Positions 1-7,987 of a stretch of 64,000 bases of DNA are shown piece by piece. A program made the translations under genes and the position numbers. Within the stretch, counting starts at the first letter, position 1. Every line of letters starts with the position of its first letter. The stretch comes from Flavobacterium sp. CG_23.5 (GTDB lineage Bacteria; Bacteroidota; Bacteroidia; Flavobacteriales; Flavobacteriaceae), in contig NZ_JAGGNA010000001.1 in assembly GCF_017875765.1 (NCBI RefSeq), positions 310,001-374,000 on the forward strand, written 5' to 3'. The notes beneath the pieces are model-generated. The model ran no database searches, was not told the DNA's origin, and saw nothing but the letters and a program-made list of their open reading frames with translations.

Positions 1-861
1 GCTGTCAATTACTTCATCCGTTACGATTACGTTACGTCTTACCGGCAAACAGTGCATGAATTTAGCATTGTTGGTCAGTTTCATTTTATCGGCGGTTACA
101 GTCCATTTGGGGTCGGAATTAGTGATTTTTCCGTACTCTTTGTAATTACTCCAGTTTTTGGCATAAATAAAATCAGCATTTTCAAAAGCCTTATCTTGGT
201 CGTATTCAATCTTCGAATCTTTAGTTATTTCAGGATTTAATTCGTAGCCTTCGGGATGCGTAATGACAAAATCGGCATCTTGTAACTGCATCATTTCCAC
301 AAACGAATTAGCAACTGCTTGAGGCAATGCTTTAGGATGTGGCGCCCAAGTCAAAACTACTTTTGGTTGATGTTTCGTTTTGTGTTCAGCCATAGTTATA
401 GCATCGGCTAACGATTGTAATGGATGTCCGGTAGCTCCTTCCATATTAACAACAGGCACAGTGGCATGTTTTAAGAAACCAGAAAGTACGATTTCTGCAT
501 TGTCTTTTTCTTTATCCATCAATCCTGCAAAAGAACGTACGGCAATAATATCGCAATATTGAGAAACTACCGCTGCCGCTTCTTTAATATGCTCCGAAGC
601 ACCGGAGTTCATGACGGCTCCGTCTTCAAATTCAAGAGTCCAACCTTCATTGGTAAAATTCATTACCATGACGTTCATGCCCAAATTTAATGCCGCTTTT
701 TGGGTACTCAAACGCGTTCTTAAACTTGGATTAAAAAACAACATTCCTAAGGTTTTGTTTTTACCCAGTTTTTTGTTTTTAAGCGGATTTTTTTTAATTT
801 TAATTGCTTGTTTCACCCATTTTGATAGAGAATCAATGTTTTGTATCGAAATATAGTTCAT
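1..861 (-). CDS. argF': N-acyl(succinyl/acetyl)ornithine carbamoyltransferase, C-terminus cut by window edge
   Basis: Transfers a carbamoyl group to an N-acylated ornithine in arginine synthesis. The 287 codons present show the carbamoyl-phosphate motif SLRTR (residues 46-50), HPLQSLAD (146-153) and HCLPVRR (270-276), and read very like the Bacteroides fragilis N-succinylornithine enzyme as I remember it. The residue matching the known acyl-specificity position (Glu92 in the Xanthomonas acetylornithine enzyme, Pro90 in B. fragilis) appears to be Ser89, which points to N-succinylornithine; that alignment is from memory. The start is the ATG at 861. The ORF runs off the left edge without a stop. 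It is the last visible gene of a minus-strand operon, 75 bp after proB. Confidence 0.92.
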   Translation of the reverse strand, partial: MNYISIQNIDSLSKWVKQAIKIKKNPLKNKKLGKNKTLGMLFFNPSLRTRLSTQKAALNLGMNVMVMNFTNEGWTLEFEDGAVMNSGASEHIKEAAAVVSQYCDIIAVRSFAGLMDKEKDNAEIVLSGFLKHATVPVVNMEGATGHPLQSLADAITMAEHKTKHQPKVVLTWAPHPKALPQAVANSFVEMMQLQDADFVITHPEGYELNPEITKDSKIEYDQDKAFENADFIYAKNWSNYKEYGKITNSDPKWTVTADKMKLTNNAKFMHCLPVRRNVIVTDEVIDS

Positions 862-890
862 TGTTTTATGTTTTTGTGGTTAGTCGATTC

Positions 891-920
891 TTTGTTTATT
901 TGGATAACCGAATAAACAAA
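891..920. repeat. intercistronic inverted repeat between proB and argF'
   Basis: A hairpin with 13-nt arms (891-903 and 908-920, one mismatch) and a 4-nt loop lies between proB and argF'. It has no adjacent T-run on the coding strand, so it looks more like an intercistronic stability or processing element than a terminator. Confidence 0.5.
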
Positions 921-936
921 TAACCGAATCAACTTT

Positions 937-1698
937 TTAAATTATTTTAGTAAAAGGTATTTCGTTTTTTAAAGCTTTCAAAATAAAATTGTCTTCCAAT
1001 CCATTGACAATCCAAGTTTCGATAGCAGCGTTTTTGGCAATTGCCGAAGCTTCTATTTTTGATTGCATTCCACCAGTTCCATGAGAAGATTTCGAATCGC
1101 CAATTTCTTTTTCCAATACTTTTAAATCGGTTACCAAAGAAATCGTTGCAGGAACGGTGTCGTTTATGGATGCTTTGGTGTAAATTCCGTTCGTATTCGT
1201 AGCGATAATCAGAATGTCAACATTTAATAAAACGGCCGTTAAAGCGGCTAATTTATCGTTGTCACCAAACCGAATCTCATCTGTTGCCACCGTGTCATTT
1301 TCATTGATAATCGGAATGTAATTATTTTTGACCAACACATTGATGGTGTTCACGATATTTACTTTGGATTGTTCTTTTTCGAAATCAGAATAAGAAAGTA
1401 AACACTGTGAAATTAGCAATCCTAAATCGCTGAAGTTTTCATGATAAATCCGCATTAAATGAGGCTGACCAATCGAAGCCAAGGCTTGTTTTACAAAAAC
1501 ATCTTTGTCTTGATTTTCCAGTTTTACAAATTGTTTGGCTGCAGCGATAGCACCTGAACTCACAATGATAAACTCGTACTCGTCTTGTAAAGTGGCTATT
1601 TGCATGCCAATATCTTCAATCTTTCCTCTCGAAATATGATTGGTTTCTTTGGTTAACGTATTGCTTCCTAACTTTAATAAAATTCTTTTTTTAGACAT
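937..1698 (-). CDS. proB: glutamate 5-kinase, short form without PUA domain
   Basis: Phosphorylates glutamate to gamma-glutamyl phosphate, the first step of proline synthesis. It has the amino-acid-kinase fold with KLGSNTLT near the N-terminus, SSGAIAAA, INENDTV and the GTGGMQSKIEA substrate region. At 253 aa it lacks the C-terminal PUA domain of enterobacterial ProB (about 367 aa). I chose the ATG at 1698 (MSKKRILLKLGS); the in-frame ATG at 1722 would add residues encoded by a repetitive intergenic word (CAAAGGGCGCAAAG). It lies downstream of proA in the arginine operon, so proline and arginine genes appear to be co-transcribed. Confidence 0.93.
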   Translation of the reverse strand: MSKKRILLKLGSNTLTKETNHISRGKIEDIGMQIATLQDEYEFIIVSSGAIAAAKQFVKLENQDKDVFVKQALASIGQPHLMRIYHENFSDLGLLISQCLLSYSDFEKEQSKVNIVNTINVLVKNNYIPIINENDTVATDEIRFGDNDKLAALTAVLLNVDILIIATNTNGIYTKASINDTVPATISLVTDLKVLEKEIGDSKSSHGTGGMQSKIEASAIAKNAAIETWIVNGLEDNFILKALKNEIPFTKII

Positions 1699-1834
1699 GA
1701 TTTTTAACCGCAAAGGGCGCAAAGTTTATATTTTGAATCTTTACAAACCCAAGGTTCGCAAAGGAAATCTTATATCATTAATCGTTATTCTAAAATCTGC
1801 AATTAACCGAATACTGAACACTGATTACTGCCTA
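1699..1834. other. proA-proB spacer with GCAAAG-type repeats
   Basis: This 136-bp spacer within the operon contains the word GCAAAG several times (for example CGCAAAGGGCGCAAAG near 1710). From memory, such words are common in intergenic DNA of flavobacteria. No gene or terminator was seen. Confidence 0.4.
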
Positions 1835-3031
1835 CTATCTCACTTGTCCATTCCCGTAAATATACCACTTATTAGTAACTAAATGTTGCAAACCAATAGG
1901 TCCACGTTGGTGTAATTTGTCTGTGCTTATCGCCAATTCGCCACCTAAACCAAATTGTCCTCCATCAGTGAATCGGGTGGAAGCGTTTTGGTACACGGCT
2001 GCGGTATCCACGTTTTCCATAAATTCTTGGGCAATTGCATCATTTTTTGTGATTATCGAAGCCGAATGTCCGCCACAATATTTATTTATTTTATAAATTG
2101 CTTCTTGGTCAGAATTGGTTGTCCCAATGACAATTTTATAATCCAAAAACTCTTCGTACCAAATTAAATCCGATTCAATCTGAGGAACATTCGTTGTTTT
2201 TGAAATACTTTCGTCTCCCAAAACTGTGACGTTTCTTTGTTGTAATTCCTGAATTACTTTCTTTGCAAAAGCTTCCCAATTTTTTAAATTAGTATCAATT
2301 AAAACTTTATCTAAAGCATTGCAAACTGATATGTTTGAGGTTTTTCCATTTATAATAATAGCAAGTGCTTGATCTAAATCAGCATCCTTATTTACATAAA
2401 CAAAATTATTTCCTCGTCCACTTATAATTACCGGGCAGGTTGCGTGTTTTTTTACAAAAGCAATCAGATTTTCACCACCACGCGGAACGATTAAATCTAC
2501 TTTTTGGGTAGGTTTCTCCAAAAATGCCTGCGTTTCTTCGCGATTGTAATTCAAGTACTCCACCCATTCTTTAGCAACGTTGTTTTCTTTTAAAGCTTGA
2601 TGCCACAATTCCACTATTTTCAAATTGGATAGTAGGGATTCTTTTCCGCCTTTCAATAGAATTTTATTTCCAGACTTAAAGGCAATTCCACCCGCTTCAA
2701 CAGTAACATCAGGTCTGGACTCATAAATAATCATTATGGTTCCAAAAGCCGCTGTTTTATTGATGATTTTCATTCCGTTTTCATGGTCGAAATTAAAACG
2801 TTCTACACCAATAGGATCTTCCTGATTGGCTAATTGCTGCAGGGATAAAATCATTCCGTCAATTTTAGCATCATCAACCAACAATCGTTTTTCCATAGCC
2901 AAATCATCGCCAAAATAATAGTGCAAATCCTGTTGGTTTATGGTTTTAAGATTGGCTCTTTCTTCTTCAAGAAGTTCCGCCATACGGCTTAAAACTGCGT
3001 TACGGTTTTCTATAGTTAATAGTTTGTTCAT
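1835..3031 (-). CDS. proA: glutamate-5-semialdehyde dehydrogenase (gamma-glutamyl phosphate reductase)
   Basis: Reduces gamma-glutamyl phosphate to glutamate-5-semialdehyde with NADPH, the second step of proline synthesis. The 398-aa protein is of normal family length, with the signature YESRPDVTVEAGG (about 103-115), the VPRGG segment (about 182-186) and the catalytic cysteine in ISVCNA (Cys237). It starts at ATG 3031 after a 64-bp gap from argD and precedes proB on the same strand. Cytoplasmic. Confidence 0.96.
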   Translation of the reverse strand: MNKLLTIENRNAVLSRMAELLEEERANLKTINQQDLHYYFGDDLAMEKRLLVDDAKIDGMILSLQQLANQEDPIGVERFNFDHENGMKIINKTAAFGTIMIIYESRPDVTVEAGGIAFKSGNKILLKGGKESLLSNLKIVELWHQALKENNVAKEWVEYLNYNREETQAFLEKPTQKVDLIVPRGGENLIAFVKKHATCPVIISGRGNNFVYVNKDADLDQALAIIINGKTSNISVCNALDKVLIDTNLKNWEAFAKKVIQELQQRNVTVLGDESISKTTNVPQIESDLIWYEEFLDYKIVIGTTNSDQEAIYKINKYCGGHSASIITKNDAIAQEFMENVDTAAVYQNASTRFTDGGQFGLGGELAISTDKLHQRGPIGLQHLVTNKWYIYGNGQVR

Positions 3032-3044
3032 ACGATTGTTTTAG

Positions 3045-3059
3045 ACGGTCAAAGACCGT
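3045..3059. repeat. small perfect hairpin in the argD-proA spacer
   Basis: ACGGTC-AAA-GACCGT forms a 6-bp stem with a 3-nt loop in the spacer between argD and proA. No T-run follows on the minus strand, so termination is not obvious. Confidence 0.35.
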
Positions 3060-3095
3060 TAATCACTTCCTCAAAGCCGGAGACTTTGCGGAGCA

Positions 3096-4235
3096 TTATG
3101 GTTTTATTTCTGCTAAACTTTCTTTTAAAGCAATAATGAAAGTATCGATGGCTTCTTTCTTGATTGTCAATGGCGGAAGGATTCTTAATAAATTTTTATT
3201 GTTGGCACTTCCCGTAAAAATATGCTTTTCAAGAATTAGTTTTTTTCGTAAAGTACTTACATCAAAATCAAATTCAACACCCAGCATTAATCCTCTTCCT
3301 TTTACTTTAATAACTTCAGGAACACTTTTTATTTGTTCTTGAAAATAGGCAGAAATAGCGATTGTATTATCAATTAATTTTTCTTTTTCTATAATATCTA
3401 AAACGGCTATTCCTGCGGCACAAGCCAAATGGTTTCCGCCAAAAGTAGTTCCTAACATACCATAAACAGCATCGATATGATTACCAATTAAAACACCTCC
3501 AATGGGAAAACCATTTCCCATTCCTTTTGCTATGGTAATAATATCTGGTTTGATGTCATGGTGTTGAAAACCAAAAAATTTACCCGTTCTTCCATATCCC
3601 GCTTGAACTTCGTCTAGAATAAGAATGACGTTGTAGATTTTGCACAACTTTTCTAAAGCTTGAAAAAACGCAGTCGAAGCTTGGTCTAAACCACCCACAC
3701 CTTGAATGGATTCGATAATAACAGAAGAAACATCTCCTTTTTTTAATTCGTTTTCTAAGGCTTCAACATCATCAAAGGCCAAAAATGTAACTTTTTGCTG
3801 CTTGTTTAAAGGAGCATTAATTTTTTCATTGTCGGTGACAGCAACAGCCGCAGAGGTTCGTCCATGAAAAGAGTTATTAAAAGCAACGACTCTTGATTTG
3901 CCGTTAACAAACGAAGCTAATTTCAATGCATTTTCATTGGCTTCAGCCCCAGAACTACACAAGAATAAATCATAATCATCACAACCGGAAAGTTTTCCTA
4001 ACTTAGTGGCTAATTCTTCTTGAATTGGATTCTGAATCGCATTGGAATAAAAGGCCAAATGATCTAATTGATTTTTGAGTTTTGCCACATATTCTGGATG
4101 CGTATGACCTACTGAAATTACGGCATGACCTCCATAAAGATCCAAGTATTCGATTCCTTTGTCATCTGTAATGATACAATCCAATCCTTTTACTGGAGTT
4201 ACATCATATAAAGGGTAAACGTTAAATAAGTTCAT
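3096..4235 (-). CDS. argD: N-acetyl/succinyl-ornithine aminotransferase (class III PLP transaminase)
   Basis: Converts the N-acyl-glutamate semialdehyde to N-acyl-ornithine with glutamate as amino donor. The 379-aa sequence shows the class III pattern: SSGAEANE (94-101), LDEVQ (207-211) and the PLP-binding lysine in IAKGMGNG (Lys237). It sits between argC and proA, which supports the biosynthetic role. An ornithine aminotransferase feeding ProA-side semialdehyde is an alternative, but the short length and operon position favour ArgD. Whether the acyl group is acetyl or succinyl cannot be told from this gene alone. Confidence 0.92.
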   Translation of the reverse strand: MNLFNVYPLYDVTPVKGLDCIITDDKGIEYLDLYGGHAVISVGHTHPEYVAKLKNQLDHLAFYSNAIQNPIQEELATKLGKLSGCDDYDLFLCSSGAEANENALKLASFVNGKSRVVAFNNSFHGRTSAAVAVTDNEKINAPLNKQQKVTFLAFDDVEALENELKKGDVSSVIIESIQGVGGLDQASTAFFQALEKLCKIYNVILILDEVQAGYGRTGKFFGFQHHDIKPDIITIAKGMGNGFPIGGVLIGNHIDAVYGMLGTTFGGNHLACAAGIAVLDIIEKEKLIDNTIAISAYFQEQIKSVPEVIKVKGRGLMLGVEFDFDVSTLRKKLILEKHIFTGSANNKNLLRILPPLTIKKEAIDTFIIALKESLAEIKP

Positions 4236-4255
4236 TTTCTTTTTTTGTTTGAATG

Positions 4256-4311
4256 GTTTAAGGTTTCAAGTTTCAAGTTACGTGTGTAACCTTAAACTTT
4301 AAACTTGAAAC
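4256..4311. repeat. TTTCAAGTT-type inverted repeat in the argC-argD spacer
   Basis: The 82-bp spacer contains two TTTCAAGTT words facing AACTT..AAACTTGAAA, so most of it folds into one imperfect hairpin. It belongs to the same style of word-like intercistronic palindromes seen in the other spacers of this operon. Confidence 0.45.
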
Positions 4312-4317
4312 AAATTT

Positions 4318-5295
4318 TTAGAAACCCGATGGTTTCAATTGCAATCCTGTGGTTTCATCCAATCCAAACATCAAATTCATGTTTTGAATGGCTTGTCCTG
4401 AGGCGCCTTTTGTCAAATTATCAATTACGGAGGTAATCAATAACCGGTTTCCTTTTTTCATTAAACTAATAATGCATTTATTCGTTTGAACCACTTGTTT
4501 CATGTTGATTCCGGTGGTTGTAACGGTTACAAAAGGTTGGTCTTTGTAAAAAGCCTCATATTTAGCCACTACATCTTCCAGACTTTCTTCGATTGTTGTG
4601 TATAATGTAGCGAAAATTCCTCTCGCAAAATCTCCTCTGTTGGGTACAAAAATCAATTCGTTTGTATAATCGGCTTGCAATTGATTGACACTTTGGTTTA
4701 TTTCACCCAAATGTTGGTGTTCAAAAGCTTTGTAATGCGACATATTATTGGACCTCCAACTGAAATGTGTCGTTTCCGAAGGGGTAACTCCAGCGCCAGT
4801 GCTTCCCGTTGTCGCGTTGATATGAACATCCGTTGTAAGCATTTCGGCTTTCGCCAAAGGCAATAATGCCAGTTGAATTGCCGTTGCAAAACAGCCTGGA
4901 TTGGCTATAAACTGAGCGTTTTTAATGACTGCTTTATTCAATTCGGGTAAACCGTAAACAAATGATTTACCACCGAAATCTTTGTCTTTTGTCAAACGGA
5001 AATCATTTCCTAAATCGATGATTTTGGTATGACTCGCAAATTGGTTTTGCTCCAAAAATGATTTGGATTTACCATGACCCAAGCACAAGAAAACCACATT
5101 TACATTAGGATTTACCGTATCAGTAAAATTCATTTCGATGTCACCCATCAAATCGTGATGCGCAACATGAAGTGGTTTTCCAGCATTGGTGGTGCTGTAA
5201 ACAAAATCGATAGTCGCATGAGGATGAAACATCAATATTCTGATGAGTTCCCCCGCAGTGTAACCCGAGCCTCCAATTATTCCAACGTTAATCAT
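4318..5295 (-). CDS. argC: N-acetyl-gamma-glutamyl-phosphate reductase
   Basis: NADPH-dependent reduction of N-acyl-glutamyl phosphate to the semialdehyde, third step of arginine synthesis. It has the Rossmann motif GGSGYTAGE (8-16), the catalytic cysteine in NPGCFATA (Cys135), and the expected length (325 aa) for a stand-alone ArgC. It starts at ATG 5295 and follows argG after 111 bp. In Bacteroidota the acyl group may be succinyl rather than acetyl; the protein sequence as read here does not settle that. Confidence 0.96.
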   Translation of the reverse strand: MINVGIIGGSGYTAGELIRILMFHPHATIDFVYSTTNAGKPLHVAHHDLMGDIEMNFTDTVNPNVNVVFLCLGHGKSKSFLEQNQFASHTKIIDLGNDFRLTKDKDFGGKSFVYGLPELNKAVIKNAQFIANPGCFATAIQLALLPLAKAEMLTTDVHINATTGSTGAGVTPSETTHFSWRSNNMSHYKAFEHQHLGEINQSVNQLQADYTNELIFVPNRGDFARGIFATLYTTIEESLEDVVAKYEAFYKDQPFVTVTTTGINMKQVVQTNKCIISLMKKGNRLLITSVIDNLTKGASGQAIQNMNLMFGLDETTGLQLKPSGF

Positions 5296-5326
5296 AATCT
5301 CTATTTTAAAATCATTTTTTATTTTT

Positions 5327-5384
5327 AACCATTAAGAGATTAAAGGAAAATTAAGCTTAATTAAACTTAAATATCTTAATGGTT
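5327..5384. repeat. inverted repeat AACCATTAAGA/TCTTAATGGTT in the argG-argC spacer
   Basis: Perfect 11-nt arms at 5327-5337 and 5374-5384 enclose an AT-rich loop with further TTAAGCTTAA palindromes. The word CTTAATGG also recurs at about 31578 and 31600, so it is a repeated intergenic word in this genome. No terminator T-run. Confidence 0.5.
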
Positions 5385-5406
5385 TGAAAAACAAGTACTA
5401 ATTATT

Positions 5407-6600
5407 CTACTCGTAAGTTTCCTTATTCACAGACGAAAATATGTTCTGTGCATTACCCAATATTTTGATAAATCCTTTGGCATCATCAGATGTCCAAGCA
5501 TTGTTCATTTCGCCATATTGACCAAAACCGGTGTTCATCAAGTCATTTTCAGATTTAATGCCGTCAAGTGAAAAATGATATGGTTTCAATGATACTGTCA
5601 CTGTTCCATTTACCGTTTTTTGAGTGTCTTCGAGGAAAGTCTCGATGTTTCTCATTACAGGATCCAAGAATTGTCCTTCATGAAATAACATTCCGTACCA
5701 GTTTCCTAGCTGCTCTTTCCAATATTGTTGCCATTTTCCAAGAGTGTGTTTCTCCAATAAATGGTGTGCTTTGATAATAATTAATGGTGCAGCAGCTTCA
5801 AAACCAACTCTTCCTTTGATACCGATAATGGTATCGCCAACGTGAATGTCTCTACCAATTGCAAAAGCACTTGACAGTTTTTCCAATACAACTATATTTT
5901 TTACCGGAGTATCCATCTTATTATTGATTCCTACCAATTCCCCTTTTTCAAAATGCAAAGTCACTTTTTCTTCTCCTTCTTTTTGTAATTGTGAAGGGTA
6001 AGCTTCACTTGGAAGCGGAAGGTTTGAGGTCAATGTTTCTTTACCGCCAACACTAGTTCCCCAAAGTCCTTTATTAATCGAATATTGAGCTTTTTCCCAA
6101 GAATATTCTACGCCATTGGCTTGCAAATAGGCTACTTCTTCTTGTCTTGATAATTTCAAATCACGGATAGGAGTGATGATCTCAATTTCTGGCGCAATGG
6201 TTTGGAAAATCAAATCAAAACGAATTTGGTCATTTCCTGCACCTGTACTTCCGTGAGCTATGGCTTCCGCACCAACAGATTTTGCATATTTAATAGCTTC
6301 CATCGCTTGAAAGACACGCTCAGCACTAACTGATAAAGGATAAGTATTATTTTTTAATACATTTCCATAAATCAAATATTTGATAGCCTTATCGTAATAT
6401 TTATCTACAATAGTCAGATTTGTATGTTGTGCGCTTCCGAGTTCGTAAGCTCTTTCTTCAATTGCGGCTAATTCAGCTTCGTCAAATCCGCCAGTATTAA
6501 TAAGAACGGTATGAACTTCGTATCCTTTTTCGTTCTTCAAATATTTCAGGCAATAAGAGGTATCTAATCCTCCGCTATATGCTAATACAACTTTTTTCAT
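5407..6600 (-). CDS. argG: argininosuccinate synthase
   Basis: Joins citrulline and aspartate with ATP to give argininosuccinate. The N-terminal PP-loop reads LAYSGGLDTS (6-15), followed by the family motifs HGSTGAGNDQ and the synthetase core; 397 aa is the normal length. It starts 4 bp after the stop of the upstream GNAT gene, so the two are almost certainly co-translated. Cytoplasmic. Confidence 0.97.
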   Translation of the reverse strand: MKKVVLAYSGGLDTSYCLKYLKNEKGYEVHTVLINTGGFDEAELAAIEERAYELGSAQHTNLTIVDKYYDKAIKYLIYGNVLKNNTYPLSVSAERVFQAMEAIKYAKSVGAEAIAHGSTGAGNDQIRFDLIFQTIAPEIEIITPIRDLKLSRQEEVAYLQANGVEYSWEKAQYSINKGLWGTSVGGKETLTSNLPLPSEAYPSQLQKEGEEKVTLHFEKGELVGINNKMDTPVKNIVVLEKLSSAFAIGRDIHVGDTIIGIKGRVGFEAAAPLIIIKAHHLLEKHTLGKWQQYWKEQLGNWYGMLFHEGQFLDPVMRNIETFLEDTQKTVNGTVTVSLKPYHFSLDGIKSENDLMNTGFGQYGEMNNAWTSDDAKGFIKILGNAQNIFSSVNKETYE

Positions 6601-6604
6601 GATA

Positions 6605-7222
6605 TTATTTTTTTAAAAATAAGGCTTCCTTAATTAATTTTAATCTGTCGAGAACTCTCACGTTAAATGGGTGTTTTGGCGGATTTTTCGGTTTCTCTTT
6701 TGGGTCATACAACATTCCAGTACACAAACACATCTTGTTTTCTTTGCTTTGCAAAATTTCGTAATTGGTGCAGGTTTTGCAACCCGACCAAAAAGTAGGA
6801 TCGCTAGTCAATTCCGAAAAAGGTACTGGTTTATAACCCAAATCCGAATTGATTTTCATAACCGCCAAACCAGTGGTGATTCCAAATATCTTAGCGTCCG
6901 GGTATTTCTCCAAAGAATATTCAAATACTTTTGATTTGATTTGTTTGGCTAAGCCTAAATTTCTGTAATCAGGATGAACGATTAAACCAGAATGTGCCAC
7001 AAATTTCCCGTGCTGCCAACTTTCGATATAACAAAAACCAGCAAATTTCCCGTTGTCTAATGCGATAACGGCATCTTTAGTTTCCATCTTTTTCTGGATG
7101 TAATCAGGAGTTCTTTTTGCAATTCCCGTACCTCTCAATAAAGCAGATTGCTCAATGGTATCGCATATTTCTTGGGAATATTTATAGTGTTCTTCCTGAG
7201 TTATAATGATAGATATATTCAT
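6605..7222 (-). CDS. GNAT acyltransferase heading the arginine operon, with a Cys4 insertion
   Basis: First long gene of the arg/pro operon, 205 aa. A GNAT core is visible (IVHPDYRNLGLAKQI, about 81-95, as the acyl-CoA pyrophosphate loop). After the core there is a cluster of four cysteines in C-x2-C (148, 151) and C-x-C (165, 167) arrangement that could bind a metal, then a basic proline-rich tail. No argA or argJ is seen nearby, and the gene is 4 bp from argG. I infer that it may be the glutamate N-acyltransferase (acetyl or succinyl) that starts the pathway. The sequence alone does not prove the substrate. Confidence 0.75.
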   Translation of the reverse strand: MNISIIITQEEHYKYSQEICDTIEQSALLRGTGIAKRTPDYIQKKMETKDAVIALDNGKFAGFCYIESWQHGKFVAHSGLIVHPDYRNLGLAKQIKSKVFEYSLEKYPDAKIFGITTGLAVMKINSDLGYKPVPFSELTSDPTFWSGCKTCTNYEILQSKENKMCLCTGMLYDPKEKPKNPPKHPFNVRVLDRLKLIKEALFLKK

Positions 7223-7368
7223 TTCAAGAGTTGAATTTTTGAGTTAAAAAATGAGTTGTCAGTTTGTTTTGAAACGCATTATTCCTCCCATTAAAATTAA
7301 AACTAAAATACGAATTTATAGTCCAATAAATTGAATAGCAACTAATAAGTAATAGTGAGATAATGATT

Positions 7369-7387
7369 TTGGAATATACTATTCCAA
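7369..7387. promoter_or_regulatory. 19-bp dyad upstream of the arginine operon, possible operator
   Basis: TTGGAATA-TAC-TATTCCAA is a perfect 8-bp inverted repeat about 150 bp upstream of the first long arginine-operon gene. It resembles an ArgR box (two AAT-x-ATT half sites) but has a shifted spacing, and no argR lies in the window. An operator or an mRNA leader hairpin are both possible. Confidence 0.35.
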
Positions 7388-7458
7388 CGGGAAATAAATG
7401 TGATTTCAAAACGGTAAAATGAAAAATGAATAAAAATAAAACAAAACACTTGTGGAAA

Positions 7459-7545
7459 CTATACCAATAGCATCCGTACTTCGGGAGAAGTAGTCGGTTT
7501 GTTTGTCCGTGAGATAGGAGTTATATTTATACTAGTGTTATTCAT
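7459..7545 (-). CDS. 28-aa upstream ORF, candidate leader peptide of the arg/pro operon
   Basis: A short ORF begins with ATG at 7545, exactly where the Bacteroidota -7 box at 7551-7558 predicts transcription to start, so it could be translated leaderlessly. The peptide is 28 aa with two rare CGG arginine codons, runs of threonine, and the C-terminus VRMLLV. It ends 236 bp before the GNAT start. Its role is unknown; a regulatory leader peptide is an inference from position. A chance ORF is possible. Confidence 0.4.
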   Translation of the reverse strand: MNNTSINITPISRTNKPTTSPEVRMLLV

Positions 7546-7550
7546 TGGGG

Positions 7551-7558
7551 CAAAAGTA
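7551..7558 (-). promoter_or_regulatory. -7 promoter element for the arginine operon
   Basis: On the minus strand this reads TACTTTTG, a perfect match to the Bacteroidota -7 consensus TAnnTTTG. It is the best promoter candidate upstream of the GNAT-argG-argC-argD-proA-proB-argF' operon. A clear TTG -33 element is not seen. Confidence 0.55.
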
Positions 7559-7628
7559 CACTAATTTTCATTGCACCATACTAATTTTGCGTTTTCTAAC
7601 AAAATTTTAATGCATTGTTGTATTTTTT

Positions 7629-7781
7629 AGGAGCTATCGAAACCAGCTATTCGTTGCAAGTTTATTTGTTTCAGTATGTTTTTGTAAGCACTCAAAGAAG
7701 CATCTCCCGAAGCCTCGAGAGTTGCACTTTTAGGACAACAAAAAACAATCCTTTTACTGCATAAAACTTTCCACTGCTATC
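7629..7781 (-). repeat. dispersed intergenic repeat, copy C
   Basis: Read on the minus strand it begins with a GATAGCAGTGGAAAG motif (7767-7781) and ends with GCAACGAATAGCTGG near 7629-7658. The same two end motifs, with different middles, flank the segments at about 30045-30182 and 56350-56452. I see no ORF. The stretch 7223-7987 otherwise holds only the leader ORF, its promoter, the dyad and the fahA terminator. Confidence 0.55.
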
Positions 7782-7924
7782 TAAATTAAAACATATTATT
7801 GTACCTACTTTACTTTACAGATTAGTAGGGAAAAATGTAGATAAATATTGAAAGAGAAATCAAAGTTGCTAAAACATCAGATAATTAATTATTGAGAATT
7901 AGATGACGAACTGACCTCATTACC

Positions 7925-7975
7925 ATAAACCTAAAAAACTCCGAAAGTTTACACTTTTGGAGTTTTTTAGGTTTA
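7925..7975. terminator. strong bidirectional terminator after the fumarylacetoacetase gene
   Basis: Arms of about 23 nt (7925-7947 and 7953-7975) enclose a 5-nt loop, with A- and T-rich flanks on both sides. It lies directly downstream of fahA, which is read on the minus strand. Confidence 0.85.
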
Positions 7976-7987
7976 TTTTTTAGTTAT

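Noticed and set aside
4675-4889. ORFs in other frames within argC
   Set aside because: Shadows of a strongly conserved gene; no independent features.
7224-7409. 61-codon minus-strand ORF upstream of the GNAT gene
   Set aside because: Very AT-rich, no domain, lies in the operon leader over the dyad, and has no supported start codon context.
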